A DNA stretch of 64,000 nucleotides, taken from NCBI GenBank assembly GCA_019925105.1, contig JAHGAU010000028.1, forward strand, positions 620,001 to 684,000, read 5' to 3'. Shown here one piece after another: positions 26,583-37,175 of the stretch (its first letter is position 1; each line of letters opens with the position of its first letter). Made by a program: the position numbers and the translations under genes. Below the pieces are notes generated by a model that did no database searches, was not told where the DNA came from, and worked only from the letters and a program-made list of their open reading frames with translations. The stretch comes from Niebla homalea (taxonomy: Eukaryota > Ascomycota > Lecanoromycetes > Lecanorales > Ramalinaceae).

Positions 26583-27119
26583 TTATTATAATTATCTTTT
26601 CTGCTAAATTAAACTTAATTAAATATTATAATTAATACTTTTATAAAAAATTTAAATATATTTACTTTAAAAGACCGTTAAAAATTAATTTAAAATATAT
26701 TAAATTTTCTAATTTAAAAGGTATTCTATAGGCATAAATATTAATACCTTATTTATAATTAAGGAATAATTATTTAATTAAAAGTTAAGTTAAAAGGTTT
26801 TATATATAAAAAGGTTATTAAGTTAATCGAAAATAAAAAATGAAGTAAAATTTAAAATATATAAAAAAAGAAATATTAAGTTACTATTAAAATTATAATA
26901 ACCCCGTAAATCCGATAGGAAATTATGGATATAATATATTAAGTTAAGTTAAATAAAAAGGTTTTATTAATAAAAGTAAATATATAAAAAGAATTAAAAA
27001 TAGAATTAATTTTTAAGTTAAAGTAATAAGCGATTAAAAAATAATATATTATATTTAAAATATTTATAAAGTCGATACTTTAAAATTGTAAATATTTTCT
27101 TTCTTTAAAGGGGCGGACG

Positions 27120-27252
27120 AGTAAAAGAAGGAATTAAAAGATTGCTTAATAATCTTTAATCTTAAATAGCATATTTTCGTAGTATAAAATACACCACCCT
27201 ACCCTACTCACAGAACCGCTTCACCTGCTTCATGAGAGTAACGTGTTTTTCT
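27120..27252 (+). repeat. 3' LTR of outer element
   Basis: 133 bp, direct copy of 11019-11151. Roughly its first 60 bp are RIP-converted and the last 70 bp (agaaccgcttcacctgcttc...) look unmutated. Its end is about 130 bp from the start codon of the next gene. Confidence 0.8.
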
Positions 27253-27380
27253 ATCAAGTCCGTGAGCATCTGATTCTTTCAAAGCATTGCAGGCGCAGAG
27301 TGAAATATTGCATGCTGCCTTTACATTTACAACAAGGGCACAGTGCCCTGCCTTTCCCTTAGGCCCTTCGGGTCTCAGAT

Positions 27381-29486
27381 ATGGCTGGCCATGAGCAAGT
27401 CAACTCAAGCGGCACATACGAAGAGTTGTCCCCCACCTCATCCGGTGACGATTCCGATAACGACGTAGTGGCCCGCAACCCTCGCAGCTCAACCGAAAGA
27501 GCAGAGCACGATCACACATTACTTGAGGAAGAGGAGGAAAGAGAGAAGCTATTGCTGGGCAAAAGTCAGACCAAGCCAGTCAAGCAAGGCTTTTTTGCAA
27601 CAAAAAGAAGCGGATTCTTGGAGAATGTTGCTGGACGCAAGAAGAGCTACAAGAGCAGGAGGAGACGAAAGGGCAAGACGGCCACGGACGAAAATGGAGA
27701 GTTGATGTTTGAGATGGAAGAGGGTGGTCCCTTGACTCCGCTCAGTGATATCAGCTCGGCATCAGCTAGCTCTACCGACTTGGACAACTTGAGGCTTCAA
27801 GAGCAGCGCTCCTCGAAGGTGAGCCTACCACCTTTGACCAGTGAAAACCAGTCTAATGTATATACTTGACAGAGAAGAAGCCGGTTTCGGCATGCGCTCA
27901 TCTCAGTCTCCATCGTCGTCCTCTTCATCCTCTTGACCTTGGGTGCATACAAGGTCACTCGGGATAGCAGGGGCCCTGCCTCGGACAAGCTCCTATCCAA
28001 TGGAACCTCCAAATTCGCCCAAACAACCATTGTCATCTCCCTAGATGGTTTCCGAGCCGATTTCCTCAATCGCGGCATCACTCCGACCTTGAACCAATTC
28101 ATTGCGGAGGGTGTTTCACCAAAATACATCCATCCAAGCTTTCCTAGCCTGACATTTCCCAATCATTTCACTCTAGTGACCGGCTTATATCCCGAGAGCC
28201 ACGGGGTCGTGGGCAATACCTTCTGGGACCCAACCATGTCGGCCGAATTCTTCTATACAGATCCAGAAAGGAGCATGAAACCAAAATGGTGGGCTGGCGG
28301 TGAGCCCCTCTGGGTGACCGCAGAAAAGCAGAATGTCAAGACCGGTGTCCATATGTGGCCTGGCTCAGAAGCTGGTATGGCGTATTCTGCGACTTATCTG
28401 GACAAGTATAATGGTAGTGAAGTATTGTCGAGGAAGACTGATCGCATTCTGGAACTTCTGGATATGCCCAGCATTGAGTCTTCTACCACCAACATCCGCC
28501 CACAGCTCATTGCTGCGTACGTCCCAGTAGTTGATGCCGATGGACACAAATTTGGCCCCAACAGCACAGAGATTTGGGACACTATCTCAAGTGTAGACGA
28601 CATGCTCCACAACCTTTTCATGGGCCTTGATGAGAGGAATTTGACGGAAATAGTCAATGTGGTGATAGTGAGCGATCACGGGATGGCTACTACGTCTACA
28701 GACCGCTTGATCCAGCTTGACGATCTGATTGACCTTGATCTTGTGGAGCATATAGACGGTTGGCCGCTCTATGGTTTACGTCCGAAGAATCCTCTGGACA
28801 TCCAAGGCTTATATGACCGCCTCAACATCGAAGCAATGCCTAACCCGAATTTCGATGTGTACCTGCGTGACTCTGACATGCCGGCACGGTTTCACTTCTC
28901 CAACAATGAGCGCATTGCTCCCTTGTGGGTCATTCCCAAGGTTGGCTGGGCGATCGTGCACAAAGAAGACTTCAACGTCAAAGAGGCCAAGGCTGCAGGC
29001 CAGACTTATAATCCGAAAGGCTTGCACGGATACGACCACGAGCATCCCCTGATGCGAGCCATCTTCATTGCACGTGGCCCAGCCTTTCCGCATGCGCCGA
29101 ACAGCAGGCTAGAACCTTTCCAGAACACCGAAGTCTATAACATCCTTTGTGACTCTATAGGCATTGAGCCAAAGCCCAACAATGGCACCTTACGCTTACC
29201 TTTGAAGCCTGCCGGCCTTCATTCTGATTTGAGCGTTGAAGATGACAGCCCCGAAGATTTCGCTCCAGAGCCTGATCAAGGCGCTGAAATGCCTGCTGGC
29301 GGTATCGTAGAGCCAGTAGCTGATTACGAAGAGAATAACGATGCTAACGACGAGCCCAAAAAGGTCAACAAGGCTTTCTGGGAGTACATGAAATCGAAAA
29401 TGCATAAGGCCATGCAATGGGCGAAGAATTTGATCCAGGGTCTCAAGAATTCCAAGACTGCCGAGGACGCCAAAGACGAAGGCTGA
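27381..29486 (+). CDS. Type I phosphodiesterase/nucleotide pyrophosphatase (NPP-like), type II membrane protein
   Basis: CDS join(27381-27818, 27873-29486), 683 aa; the intron is 54 bp, GT..AG. It hydrolyses phosphodiester or pyrophosphate bonds in nucleotides or similar substrates, using two zinc ions. The N-terminal 150 residues are cytosolic, acidic then basic, followed by one membrane helix at about 154-172 (HALISVSIVVLFILLTLGAY) and a lumenal/extracellular catalytic domain. Metal and catalytic residues: SLDGFR (Asp), PSLTFPNH (Thr nucleophile and Asn), VDADGHKFGP (Asp, His), VSDHGM (Asp, His) and GYDHEHPLM (His). N-glycosylation sites (NGT, NLT, NST) fit the secretory side. The C-terminal 70 residues are charged. 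Its 5' flank abuts the retrotransposon: the target duplication ends about 124 bp upstream of the ATG. Confidence 0.92.
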
Positions 29487-29853
29487 TAGTTGGAGGATCC
29501 TCAAGACACGTGATTCTCAAAGACATGATCATGTAGATCAGTCCCTTCAAGGGCCTGTTCAGTTCACATGGTCAAGTTTTGAAAGCCTCATGAAAGGACA
29601 TATTCAAGCTTTAAGGGTGTGGAAGCCACAGACGCTCTGAGGCGGCGCCATCGCTTGCACACAAGGCAATGGCGTGCTGCCCTTCCACTCCCGAGAGAGT
29701 CATATCCCCACACATATGTGTCTGGCCGCTCTTGAATTGTGCTGTCATTTCCAGATTCTTTATCTTCCGACTGGATCTTTGAGAGAAGTGTGGAGCTTGC
29801 CAGAAAGCCTTGATTATACTGTGCACTTATACTACCTATACTACTACACGATA
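29487..29853. other. Intergenic
   Basis: 3' flank of the phosphodiesterase and 5' flank of the amidoligase-like gene, both plus strand. The latter's frame is open upstream of 29854, but the ATG at 29854 has the better context and the upstream residues look untranslated. Confidence 0.5.
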
Positions 29854-31443
29854 ATGGCCTCAGTCGCAATGGCAAAGCAGCCAGGTATTGCTGTTTCCGG
29901 AGAGCTGCAACACAAAGAGCAACAAAGCAATGAGCACATCCACCCCTTTTCTAAATATATAGCTCCTTTTCATTGTCCCCCTGGACAGGAAGTCCTATTT
30001 ATCTTTGCATCCCCGTCATCTGAAGGATGTCAAATCAAGCAGACTGCTCTTGACATGTCTTCCGAGTCTTTTCCCTTGACGTTCGGCTTGGAAATCGAGC
30101 ATGTCTTCGCCTTTCACCAGTCTCTTCTGCAGGCACACCTGAAAAATGCAGGCGACGCTTCAAAAATTCAGAAGGACATCGATCAAGACACACGCCAGAA
30201 GCTGCGAGTGGCACCCCAGCGCTATCTCGCAAGCCGAAAACAGTACAACGGTTGGGGTCTGACTGGTCCAACCTCGTATCTTTCAGGAGAAGCTGAGGCC
30301 GGCCTCCAAGATCAATTCGAAGAGCAGCTCGAACAATACGGCTGTCGAGGCTACGGCAATGAGCCGCTCTACGTTGCTCGTAATGCCATGTTCGGAGCCT
30401 CCACATCTGCCAAGGGGGTAGGTGTGGAAGTATCCGTGCACGACTCCTTCAAGCGAAAGCCGACAGACTTCGAAAAGTGGCAGCTAGTCAACGATACCTC
30501 TCTACTAGGGCTACCCCACGCTGATCTTGCGGCTGCTCTCGAGGATTCGGAACCACAATTCATCTCAGGCAGTGCAGATAAATGGGACAGCCATGGCATC
30601 GAACTAGTCAGCCGAGTGCTTCCATTTGTGGAGAATTCCTTCACCGAGATCTCCGACTACCTGGACGTCCTCAAAGGCAACCAAAGCCTACGCCATAGGG
30701 CCTTTCTTTCCGAGCATTGTGGCCTGCATGTGCACATTGGCCACCCCACATCTGGAGAGCAAGGCGAGCAGCGCACAGGCCTTCCCTTGTCTACCCTCCA
30801 GCACCTCGCCTATATCCTGGTCATTTATGAAGGCGCCATATCCACCCTCTTCCCCACTTCTCGCCGCGAAGACAGTCACGTCTCTCGCATGGACATCGCC
30901 TCCAATCGCGATAAATTCTTCAAGGAACCCGTCGCTGAGTACGTGCCCACGTCTGAGGATGATCCCCCATTGACCTACGAGGAGCTGCAATCCGTCGACT
31001 ATCAAGTCCCCGAAGAGCAATTAAGCCCACCATTCTGCTTTCGCGAGGCCCGTGATCTTATTTTTGCTACGGGGCAATCTTACGAGTCACTCGCCAATCT
31101 CATGTGCCCTGAAGGCGTGGGAAGAAACGCCTTAGTCAACTTCATGTACACGGCCCGCAGCCTCGGCGAGGGTGCGCAAACAGTGGAGTTCCGACAACAT
31201 GAAGGGTCCCTCGACGCCAAGGGTATTCGATGGTGGGTCAAATTTTGCGCAGAATTAATTCTGTTTGCGCAACGGATGGCTAGGCAACGCGGCGCCGCTC
31301 AGGAGTATGATGGCACAGGATACAGGTGGACTGAGTGGAACGAGAAGATCGATATAGAGGATCTCATGGCTGAGATGGGCTTCGAAGAAGAGGGAAAGAT
31401 GTGGGCTAGGGAGAGGAAGACGAAGTTTTCTCAGGAGACATGA
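29854..31443 (+). CDS. Putative amidoligase-family protein (fungal)
   Basis: Single exon of 529 aa. It resembles the fungal amidoligase_2 family, an ATP-grasp-like glutamine-synthetase-fold group predicted to form amide or isopeptide bonds. Matching features are LTFGLEIEHVFAF near residue 75 (first strand with metal/ATP-binding Glu residues), HCGLHVHIG near residue 290 (the paired-His strand) and VNFMYTARSLGEGAQTVEFR followed by QHEGSLDA near residue 440 (a late Glu/Arg motif). No signal peptide. The substrate is unknown, and function is inferred only from the family fold. The frame continues 60 codons upstream to 29674, but those residues look like 5' UTR. Confidence 0.78.
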   Translation: MASVAMAKQPGIAVSGELQHKEQQSNEHIHPFSKYIAPFHCPPGQEVLFIFASPSSEGCQIKQTALDMSSESFPLTFGLEIEHVFAFHQSLLQAHLKNAGDASKIQKDIDQDTRQKLRVAPQRYLASRKQYNGWGLTGPTSYLSGEAEAGLQDQFEEQLEQYGCRGYGNEPLYVARNAMFGASTSAKGVGVEVSVHDSFKRKPTDFEKWQLVNDTSLLGLPHADLAAALEDSEPQFISGSADKWDSHGIELVSRVLPFVENSFTEISDYLDVLKGNQSLRHRAFLSEHCGLHVHIGHPTSGEQGEQRTGLPLSTLQHLAYILVIYEGAISTLFPTSRREDSHVSRMDIASNRDKFFKEPVAEYVPTSEDDPPLTYEELQSVDYQVPEEQLSPPFCFREARDLIFATGQSYESLANLMCPEGVGRNALVNFMYTARSLGEGAQTVEFRQHEGSLDAKGIRWWVKFCAELILFAQRMARQRGAAQEYDGTGYRWTEWNEKIDIEDLMAEMGFEEEGKMWARERKTKFSQET

Positions 31444-32947
31444 CGACCTTACTTAATGCTCACGGGGTCCTACCACGCATTCAAAAGAGGTTGACGTGAC
31501 AGGACTGGTGGACGCGCCCCACTTTACCTCGATCCCATATCATAGTGTTTAGGTGGCTGACCAGGTCAAATTTCTGGTCGAACAGAAGGTCAAGACGGCC
31601 TACAAAATCCGCTGATACCCAACAAAGATAATTTCCTCAATGAGTCTCATTTACAGCATCTTTACTCCTATCGTCCGTTGACCCAACCCAGCAGAAATAC
31701 CGTGTCATCGCAGGCGACATCTCGCATGTTGCACCTCTTCCGTTCATCATCATACTGCCACCTGCTAAGGCTATCAAAACGGAGACTTGACGTGGAGAAA
31801 ATAGACCACATGGCCCCAATTCTAGACGAATGGATTGAAGAAGGGGATAGAGAGCCTGCTAACGAACCTCAGGAATCTGGATATGTCATCATTTGTGCCA
31901 ATGGAAAAGGCGTAGACCAGATCAGATACGGCCCAAGCACGAAGCCGAAGGGCAAGTTTGGCTACTTTATCATCGTTACTGGCTCCGATCTCAACAGCAG
32001 CTACGGAAAGTAGCATTATGAAACGTTATTTTCACATACCACTACAAGTAATAGTATACCAGGGCATTTTCTGACGGGTCTGCGAATTCAGCGACAACGG
32101 CAAGATTTCTTTACCGGCAATAGCCTCGTACCTCTATTGAATAGACTCTCCCCCTTTGACCGGAAAATTAACCCGTCACCAAAACATTCTGCCCTTTACA
32201 TCTAAATTTTTGCCTCATCTGCGATTACTTTGAGGAGCAAATGCATTTCATGCATCGCCGTTCGTATCCTTTCTAAAGTGAAGTTTTTCTCTGGAACCGT
32301 TTTGTCAAGCCGTTTATCACCTCATGACACCCCCTGTGCCGCTTGGAGCACAAAGGTCGTTACACGTTGAATGCAGCGGCCGACGGAAAGCCATGGGGCA
32401 TACAAGGCTCACCTATTCAACCATTCCTGGAAGAGCTTGCATAATCACCCGAAATGGAACACCAATTCGATAGAATAAGAGAGTTATACACACAAATTGC
32501 CATTTCCCTTGACGGTTTTTTGGGTTCCCTAGCCGAATTTGACCATCTCATCTGGGAAATCAAACACAGACATACTGCAGATATACAGAGGAGACCCAGC
32601 ATTTTCGGAAATATTGAGCAGTGAGGCGGGGCATCTTGGGGATATCTCAGTGGTGATTCAGTAATGTCCATGACGCCAACTTTCTGATAGCTCTGGTGAC
32701 CTGGAGTCCTTAAGTGTTCTTATAGCTGCATTGCCGTCTCAATCATCCCTTAAGCACGTCTTGATACAGCTTGCATACGACATTACCATGCTCAGACACA
32801 GCTGTAACTACCGGTACCGCGTCGATCTTTCGGGGAGCATCTACCGCGATGCCCAAGTCGTCTCTACAAGCTCTCGAAAACACGAGGATCGTTAGCGCCA
32901 CGACGATGCGCCGCTGAGATCTGCAAGACCAAGATAGACGACCGGGC
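31444..32947. other. Intergenic, no supported gene
   Basis: Several short frames, one ending at 32013 on the plus strand, but they begin at non-ATG codons or show no family. This is the start of the accessory stretch that runs to about 38.6 kb. Confidence 0.5.
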
Positions 32948-34320
32948 ATGGATTGCGTTGACCTGCCATGCATTCCAGAGCTCAAACTTGAATCGGACAC
33001 AGAGGGTTTGCCTCCTGCGGCGCCCCTGCCGCTCTCGGTCCTGACCGAAAGGTATCCTGTCATCGACCACCTGCGAGCTTCCTCTAAATGGATCTATGAC
33101 TCATTGAACAGCACCGCCAAGGCGATGGTAAGCATATCAAAACCAATGAGAACTTCCCCAAAACACCATGCTGCAAGTGTTTGCCCTGATGGCATGTGTT
33201 CGTGCGAGGGGTGTATGATAGCAGCTTCATATGTCTGCGCCGTTTCTGTCGATGCTATCTTGATCAAGATAAAATTTATCTTTACAACGACCCAAGAAGA
33301 CTTGCACGAATTGGAGCCGGACCTCGCAGAGAATCTTGATTCAAGTGGAAATTGCGACCGATCGAGTCCGGCTCGCGGGACTCTGCTCGAGCTTACATGC
33401 GAGGCGAGCGAAGCTCGAGGTCGTGGTGCGTGAAGCGGAGACAGGCGCTGTTGAATCAGTGCTGGAAGATTGGGCGAATCCTGAGACTTGGGCGAGCAGA
33501 CAAAGCTCAGAAAAATGCTCCAAACTAAGATACAACGCTTTCAGGAATTTACCTGCTGCCCCGGATCTGCGAATGGATGCAGCCGATATGCAGGTGATTC
33601 TCCAGGCACAAGAGGCAAATGAACTGTCCAAGCAACCGAAACATCCTGGCGCAGGTGTAAAGGGTAAGGGAAAAGGCAAGGGTCCGGGCAAGGCCAACCA
33701 GAACATCACTGACAATCTAAAGAGTTGCTTGCTTAAGTCTAAGGTTGCCCCAAAATGTACTTTAAGCCTGGAGCAGATGGTGAAGAACAGTAGCAAATGC
33801 CGGACCGTACTCGAAGAGGCAAAGGAAGTCCACTGGAGCAAAAGGAAACGCGAGATCGTAAAGGGCAGGATGGTCAGAACACTGACGAAGATGATGATGA
33901 GGCACAAGACAAAGATGGACGACGTGGTATGGAGGATTTGGGATTGCCACCAGTGCCGAAGCCCGAATCCGACACCGAGGCGAAAGATCAAATTCATGCC
34001 GCTCCTCAAGGTTTCTCGGTCCTCGCTGAAGAGGCTCTTGTCAACGATCATCTTCAAGGTTCGCTCAATTTAGGTCTACGACTCATTGAACAACTTTACG
34101 AATACAGCGGCACCTGCGTCACCAGCCAGGACACGGAGTCCTCGCTCGCGGGCGAATTGTCGAATTCCAGACCGTCAGCTTGTACTCTCAGCGCCCACGG
34201 AATTGATGAGCCAGGACAGACTCACAGCGCTCGAAGATAGTCGTCCAACAGCCAGCACCTTGCGGGAAGTTAGCCAAGCCGACGCCTTCTGTCCAAGCTT
34301 AGGTAAAATGGAGCAGTAAA
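32948..34320 (+). pseudogene. Decayed tandem copies of an uncharacterised gene
   Basis: Two plus-strand segments encode related protein pieces. One starts at ATG 32948: DLPCIPELKLESDTEG, then SVLTERYPVIDHLRAS. The other lies in the frame of ATG 33797: DLGLPPVPKPESDTEA, then FSVLAEEALVNDHLQGS. Between them a third frame (33327-34073) reads as plausible protein with a GKGKGKGPGK linker. The first copy ends at a good donor (gtaagc at 33128), but no clean exon chain follows and the frame changes repeatedly. I read this as a duplicated gene in decay. It may belong with the Zn(2)-Cys(6) pieces just downstream. Confidence 0.4.
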
Positions 34321-34601
34321 GAATCGACATCGATTCGAGTCCGAAGGACAGAGTTCTCCAATTACAACGCGTCGACGGGCAAACCCTGCCGATAACATCA
34401 ATTTGGAAAGCTTGGACGAAGATCAGCTGACCACCCTCATCTTGCTGCTTCCTAGGCCCCCATTTGGCTACGATCACATCAACACCTTCATCACTGTTGA
34501 CGTCCATCATCCACCATACCGACCTGACAGACCAAGAGTCCCACTCCATCCCTATATTTCAATATAGAGACGACGCTCTTATCCCCCTGCCTCGTCACGA
34601 T

Positions 34602-34859
34602 ATGACTCCGAACCCCCTTATAAAATATAATTCGACTGTAAGTGGCTGGCTCCTGATCCTGGAGATCGGTGCATATCCACGATTCTCACGATTCCACTGA
34701 CAGATGGAGTGTTTCCCATGCCGCTTATCGCACGTGAAGTGCATCATCCCACCGGACCAAACCTGTGACCGGTGCAAGAAACACAATCTCCAGTGTGTCA
34801 AACAGCTGGAAAGCCCTGACCGAGCAGAGATCGCCATGCTGTTGCGCGCAGATGGATAG
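34602..34859 (+). CDS. Small Zn(2)-Cys(6) binuclear cluster protein (possibly a truncated gene)
   Basis: join(34602-34637, 34704-34859), 63 aa; the 66-bp intron has perfect ends (gtaagt ... ctgacag). Exon 2 has C-x2-C-x6-C-x7-C-x2-C-x6-C (CFPCRLSHVKC then CDRCKKHNLQC), the zinc cluster of fungal GAL4-type transcription factors, which binds DNA. It stops soon after the cluster with no dimerisation coil or activation domain. Exon 1 may extend upstream (open to about 34464 without ATG). It could be a remnant of a larger regulator. Confidence 0.4.
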
Positions 34860-35225
34860 AATATCTATATCGCAATTTAGATGGGAGCAATCACCGAAGA
34901 CGTCTTACGCGCTGGCGTCATGAGGAAAGCTTGCACATAGGCGCCCCTCTTCTGATAGCAATCCTCCATCACGGACAAATGACGAATTGGGTACCTTCGA
35001 CCGACGGGAGAGTACTGTGACCCCCCTCTTCGACCTAAGAGGGGGAAATAAGTCAAAGCTTATAATATTTTACCAAGAGCTCAAGGATGAAATTCAAGCT
35101 GCCGATGATTCAGCAACGAAAGCTGTGCGAGTGGAACAGAAGAAAGAAATCCAACATAGAGAAGCATTTTCTCATCCAATTCCGTGTTTTCAATATATCA
35201 AGTATCGTATTCTTAGTACCTGAAC

Positions 35226-35666
35226 ATGTCGACTGAGGTAAATGTTCATCCATCTCTTCAGATCCACCTGAAGTCATATCGTTACCGTTTCAGAATACTA
35301 TTGCCGCTGGTGAGACTTTCAACCGTCAAGACCTCTTGTAGCCATGGGGCGAGCAAGCTTGACTGCGTGTCTGCGGTAGACCAAGCAGACCATAATTCTG
35401 GCCTCCAGGAACAGATGGTAACATTGACCTCGCAAACACCATCTCCTCACTGCTTGGCCAGCAACAACAGCAACAAGCGCAGCAGTAACGAGCTAAGAAT
35501 GTCTACATCGGCGCCCATCACTCCAACTCCCGCCGTCACGAATGATGGCCCGTCGAAGAAACGCAAGTACAGCGACATTGAAGACCACAACGTCCAGTCC
35601 AAAGAGCTAGTGCATGATGGCGCTCGCACTACGAGATTCTATCAGAAAAGAGAAGGCAGATTATGA
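35226..35666 (+). CDS. Hypothetical basic protein
   Basis: ATG-initiated 146-aa frame. The C-terminal half is Ser/Thr/Pro-rich with a basic, nuclear-localisation-like SKKRKYSDIED. No domain recognised. It lies among gene relics, and a splice donor (gtaaat) sits four codons in, so the true structure is unclear. Confidence 0.25.
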   Translation: MSTEVNVHPSLQIHLKSYRYRFRILLPLVRLSTVKTSCSHGASKLDCVSAVDQADHNSGLQEQMVTLTSQTPSPHCLASNNSNKRSSNELRMSTSAPITPTPAVTNDGPSKKRKYSDIEDHNVQSKELVHDGARTTRFYQKREGRL

Positions 35667-36755
35667 TGGGTCGAGAGATGAAAACAACAAGCTGCGCAAG
35701 GATGTCGAGGATCTGCGTTGACTAAGAGAACAACGAAGAAGAAACGACGGACTGACACCCTACAACAACGAGACGAACGACTACGGAGTGGGATAAATGA
35801 ACGAGGCGGAACGACTTCCCATTGGAAGTGATTGAAGGCGACGAAACGACGAATACGCGAAAAAGCTCTGCCTACGCACGGGATATAAGACATTGTGGAT
35901 CGTTTAAGGATTGTTCCGCGCAGAATCGCGTCGAATACATTTGTTGTTACAGTCCTATGATTGGCGACATTAAGATCGTGAATGGCTAAAAAACCCTCCC
36001 AAATCACTTTAGTGGAGCTACAAGCTGAACATTGCGAGCGTAAGCCAGGCGGTGAGCAAGCAAAGCAAAACGCCTTCGGCTTCTTGCCACGACCAATTTT
36101 CTCCTGGAGGTCATACGGGGACTACATCTTCACCATTCTGGATGAGAATTTCGCACTGTTCACACCAAAGAAAAAGATTCTAATCGAGTGGTAGAAAGTA
36201 CCCGGAAATGACGAAGGCGAAGGATTCCAGTGATGCGAGTCCTTCTGCAGGGACAACACACGACCAGGAGAGTCCGTGAAAGCTGCGACGCTGCTCATTT
36301 ACCAGCCCTCAGATGCCGTCAGCGGTCAAAACCTGACGAGAAAGACAAAGGCCGAGCATCCCCTGCTCCACCTCCTTGATCTCCTAATGAAGATGCCGCC
36401 ATCCCTATCGGCCTCCCCGCGGAAGAACAGAAAGAAGTAAACACGGGTCTCTTCTAAGTCTTGCTCCAATCACCTTCTGACGGTGTATTATCTACAGTCA
36501 GAGGCGCAGGCGCTACGATGGGCGATGTCCACGCAGCACATGTATGCGCATCGGGACCATACCCTAGTGCGAATCCATGGAGGGAATTTCTTGAATAGCA
36601 CTCCTGGATTTACAACTTAGAGTCAGCAGGAAGTGCCTCGCTCTCAGGCAAGCATGGACCTGCATCAATCCAGCGACAGAAGCAACGGTAATGAACACGT
36701 CTCGGTCGGGAGCTAACTGTCACACCTACTCCCACGACAACCCCCTGCAACACAC

Positions 36756-37175
36756 ATGGCTCCATCGACACGTAATGAAACGCCGGTTTGCCATTTTCCT
36801 CCCTCCATTATCTGTCGCCATTCATCCCTTTCTGTGATCACGACCTCAACACTATTGACGATCAACTACATTAAATCAACCAGTGCACCGAGTGTCGACG
36901 TATATCCAAACGCTGCATTAAGCGTCAGGGCCAGTCCCAATGCGGAAATTGCAAAGAGCGGGGGTTGAAGTGCCAACCTTCGAGGATAGGTCCCGTGAGT
37001 TGGATCCAGTCGCGACTTGCTATCGTCTCATGAATTTTGATCCAATGGCGGGTGCTGCTGTTGCTGCTGCTGCTGCCGCTACCAGTATTCTTCCGTTTTC
37101 CAAGATCTGTCAGCTACTGAGGCCATCCTCTTCCCCCCTCTCTTTCCAATCGCAAATTGGAGATCATCAGTATAA
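36756..37175 (+). CDS. Small Zn(2)-Cys(6) binuclear cluster protein, second copy
   Basis: join(36756-36785, 36884-36994, 37086-37175), 76 aa. Exon 2 holds C-x2-C-x6-C-x8-C-x2-C-x6-C (CTECRRISKRC ... CGNCKERGLKC). Introns are 98 bp (acceptor caaccag) and 91 bp (perfect gtgagt donor, accag acceptor). Exon 1 is ten codons, and the phase-0 intron directly before the cluster repeats the architecture of the copy at 34602-34859. Exon 3 ends quickly at TAA. Downstream, 37,180-37,700 reads as fragments of protein in shifting frames, so this may be the head of a broken transcription factor gene. Confidence 0.4.

Larger units (their letters stand above)
11019..27252 (+). mobile_element. RIP-destroyed Ty3/gypsy LTR retrotransposon (outer element)
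   Basis: About 16.2 kb bounded by two 133-bp direct repeats (11019-11151 and 27120-27252) that align without gaps and differ almost only by C/T and G/A. They are flanked by a 5-bp target duplication, ATCAA (11014-11018 and 27253-27257). A purine tract (aaaggggcgg) lies just before the right repeat, as expected for an LTR element. The interior is saturated with A and T, and the remaining Cs mostly precede G, C or T, not A, which is the footprint of RIP. No long open frame survives. A gypsy-type reverse transcriptase relic is readable at about 22.3-22.7 kb on the plus strand. Without the nested element (12,966-19,844 plus one TSD copy) it would be about 9.35 kb. Confidence 0.82.

Noticed and set aside
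11152..27119. A/T island as mitochondrial DNA insertion or centromere
   Set aside because: Gypsy pol anchors, LTRs and CpA-depletion explain it as RIP-mutated retrotransposons; nothing mitochondrial was recognised.
11019..27252. Direct repeats at the island edges as an unusually long (about 130 bp) target-site duplication
   Set aside because: A 5-bp duplication (ATCAA) lies exactly outside both repeats and a purine tract precedes the right one, so they are LTRs.
27933..27935. Start of the phosphodiesterase at 27933
   Set aside because: This is TTG in the membrane helix; the upstream exon with ATG 27381 joins in frame through a good intron.
31678..32013. 111-codon plus-strand frame
   Set aside because: Starts at TTG; the part after the first ATG has no recognisable family and poor context.
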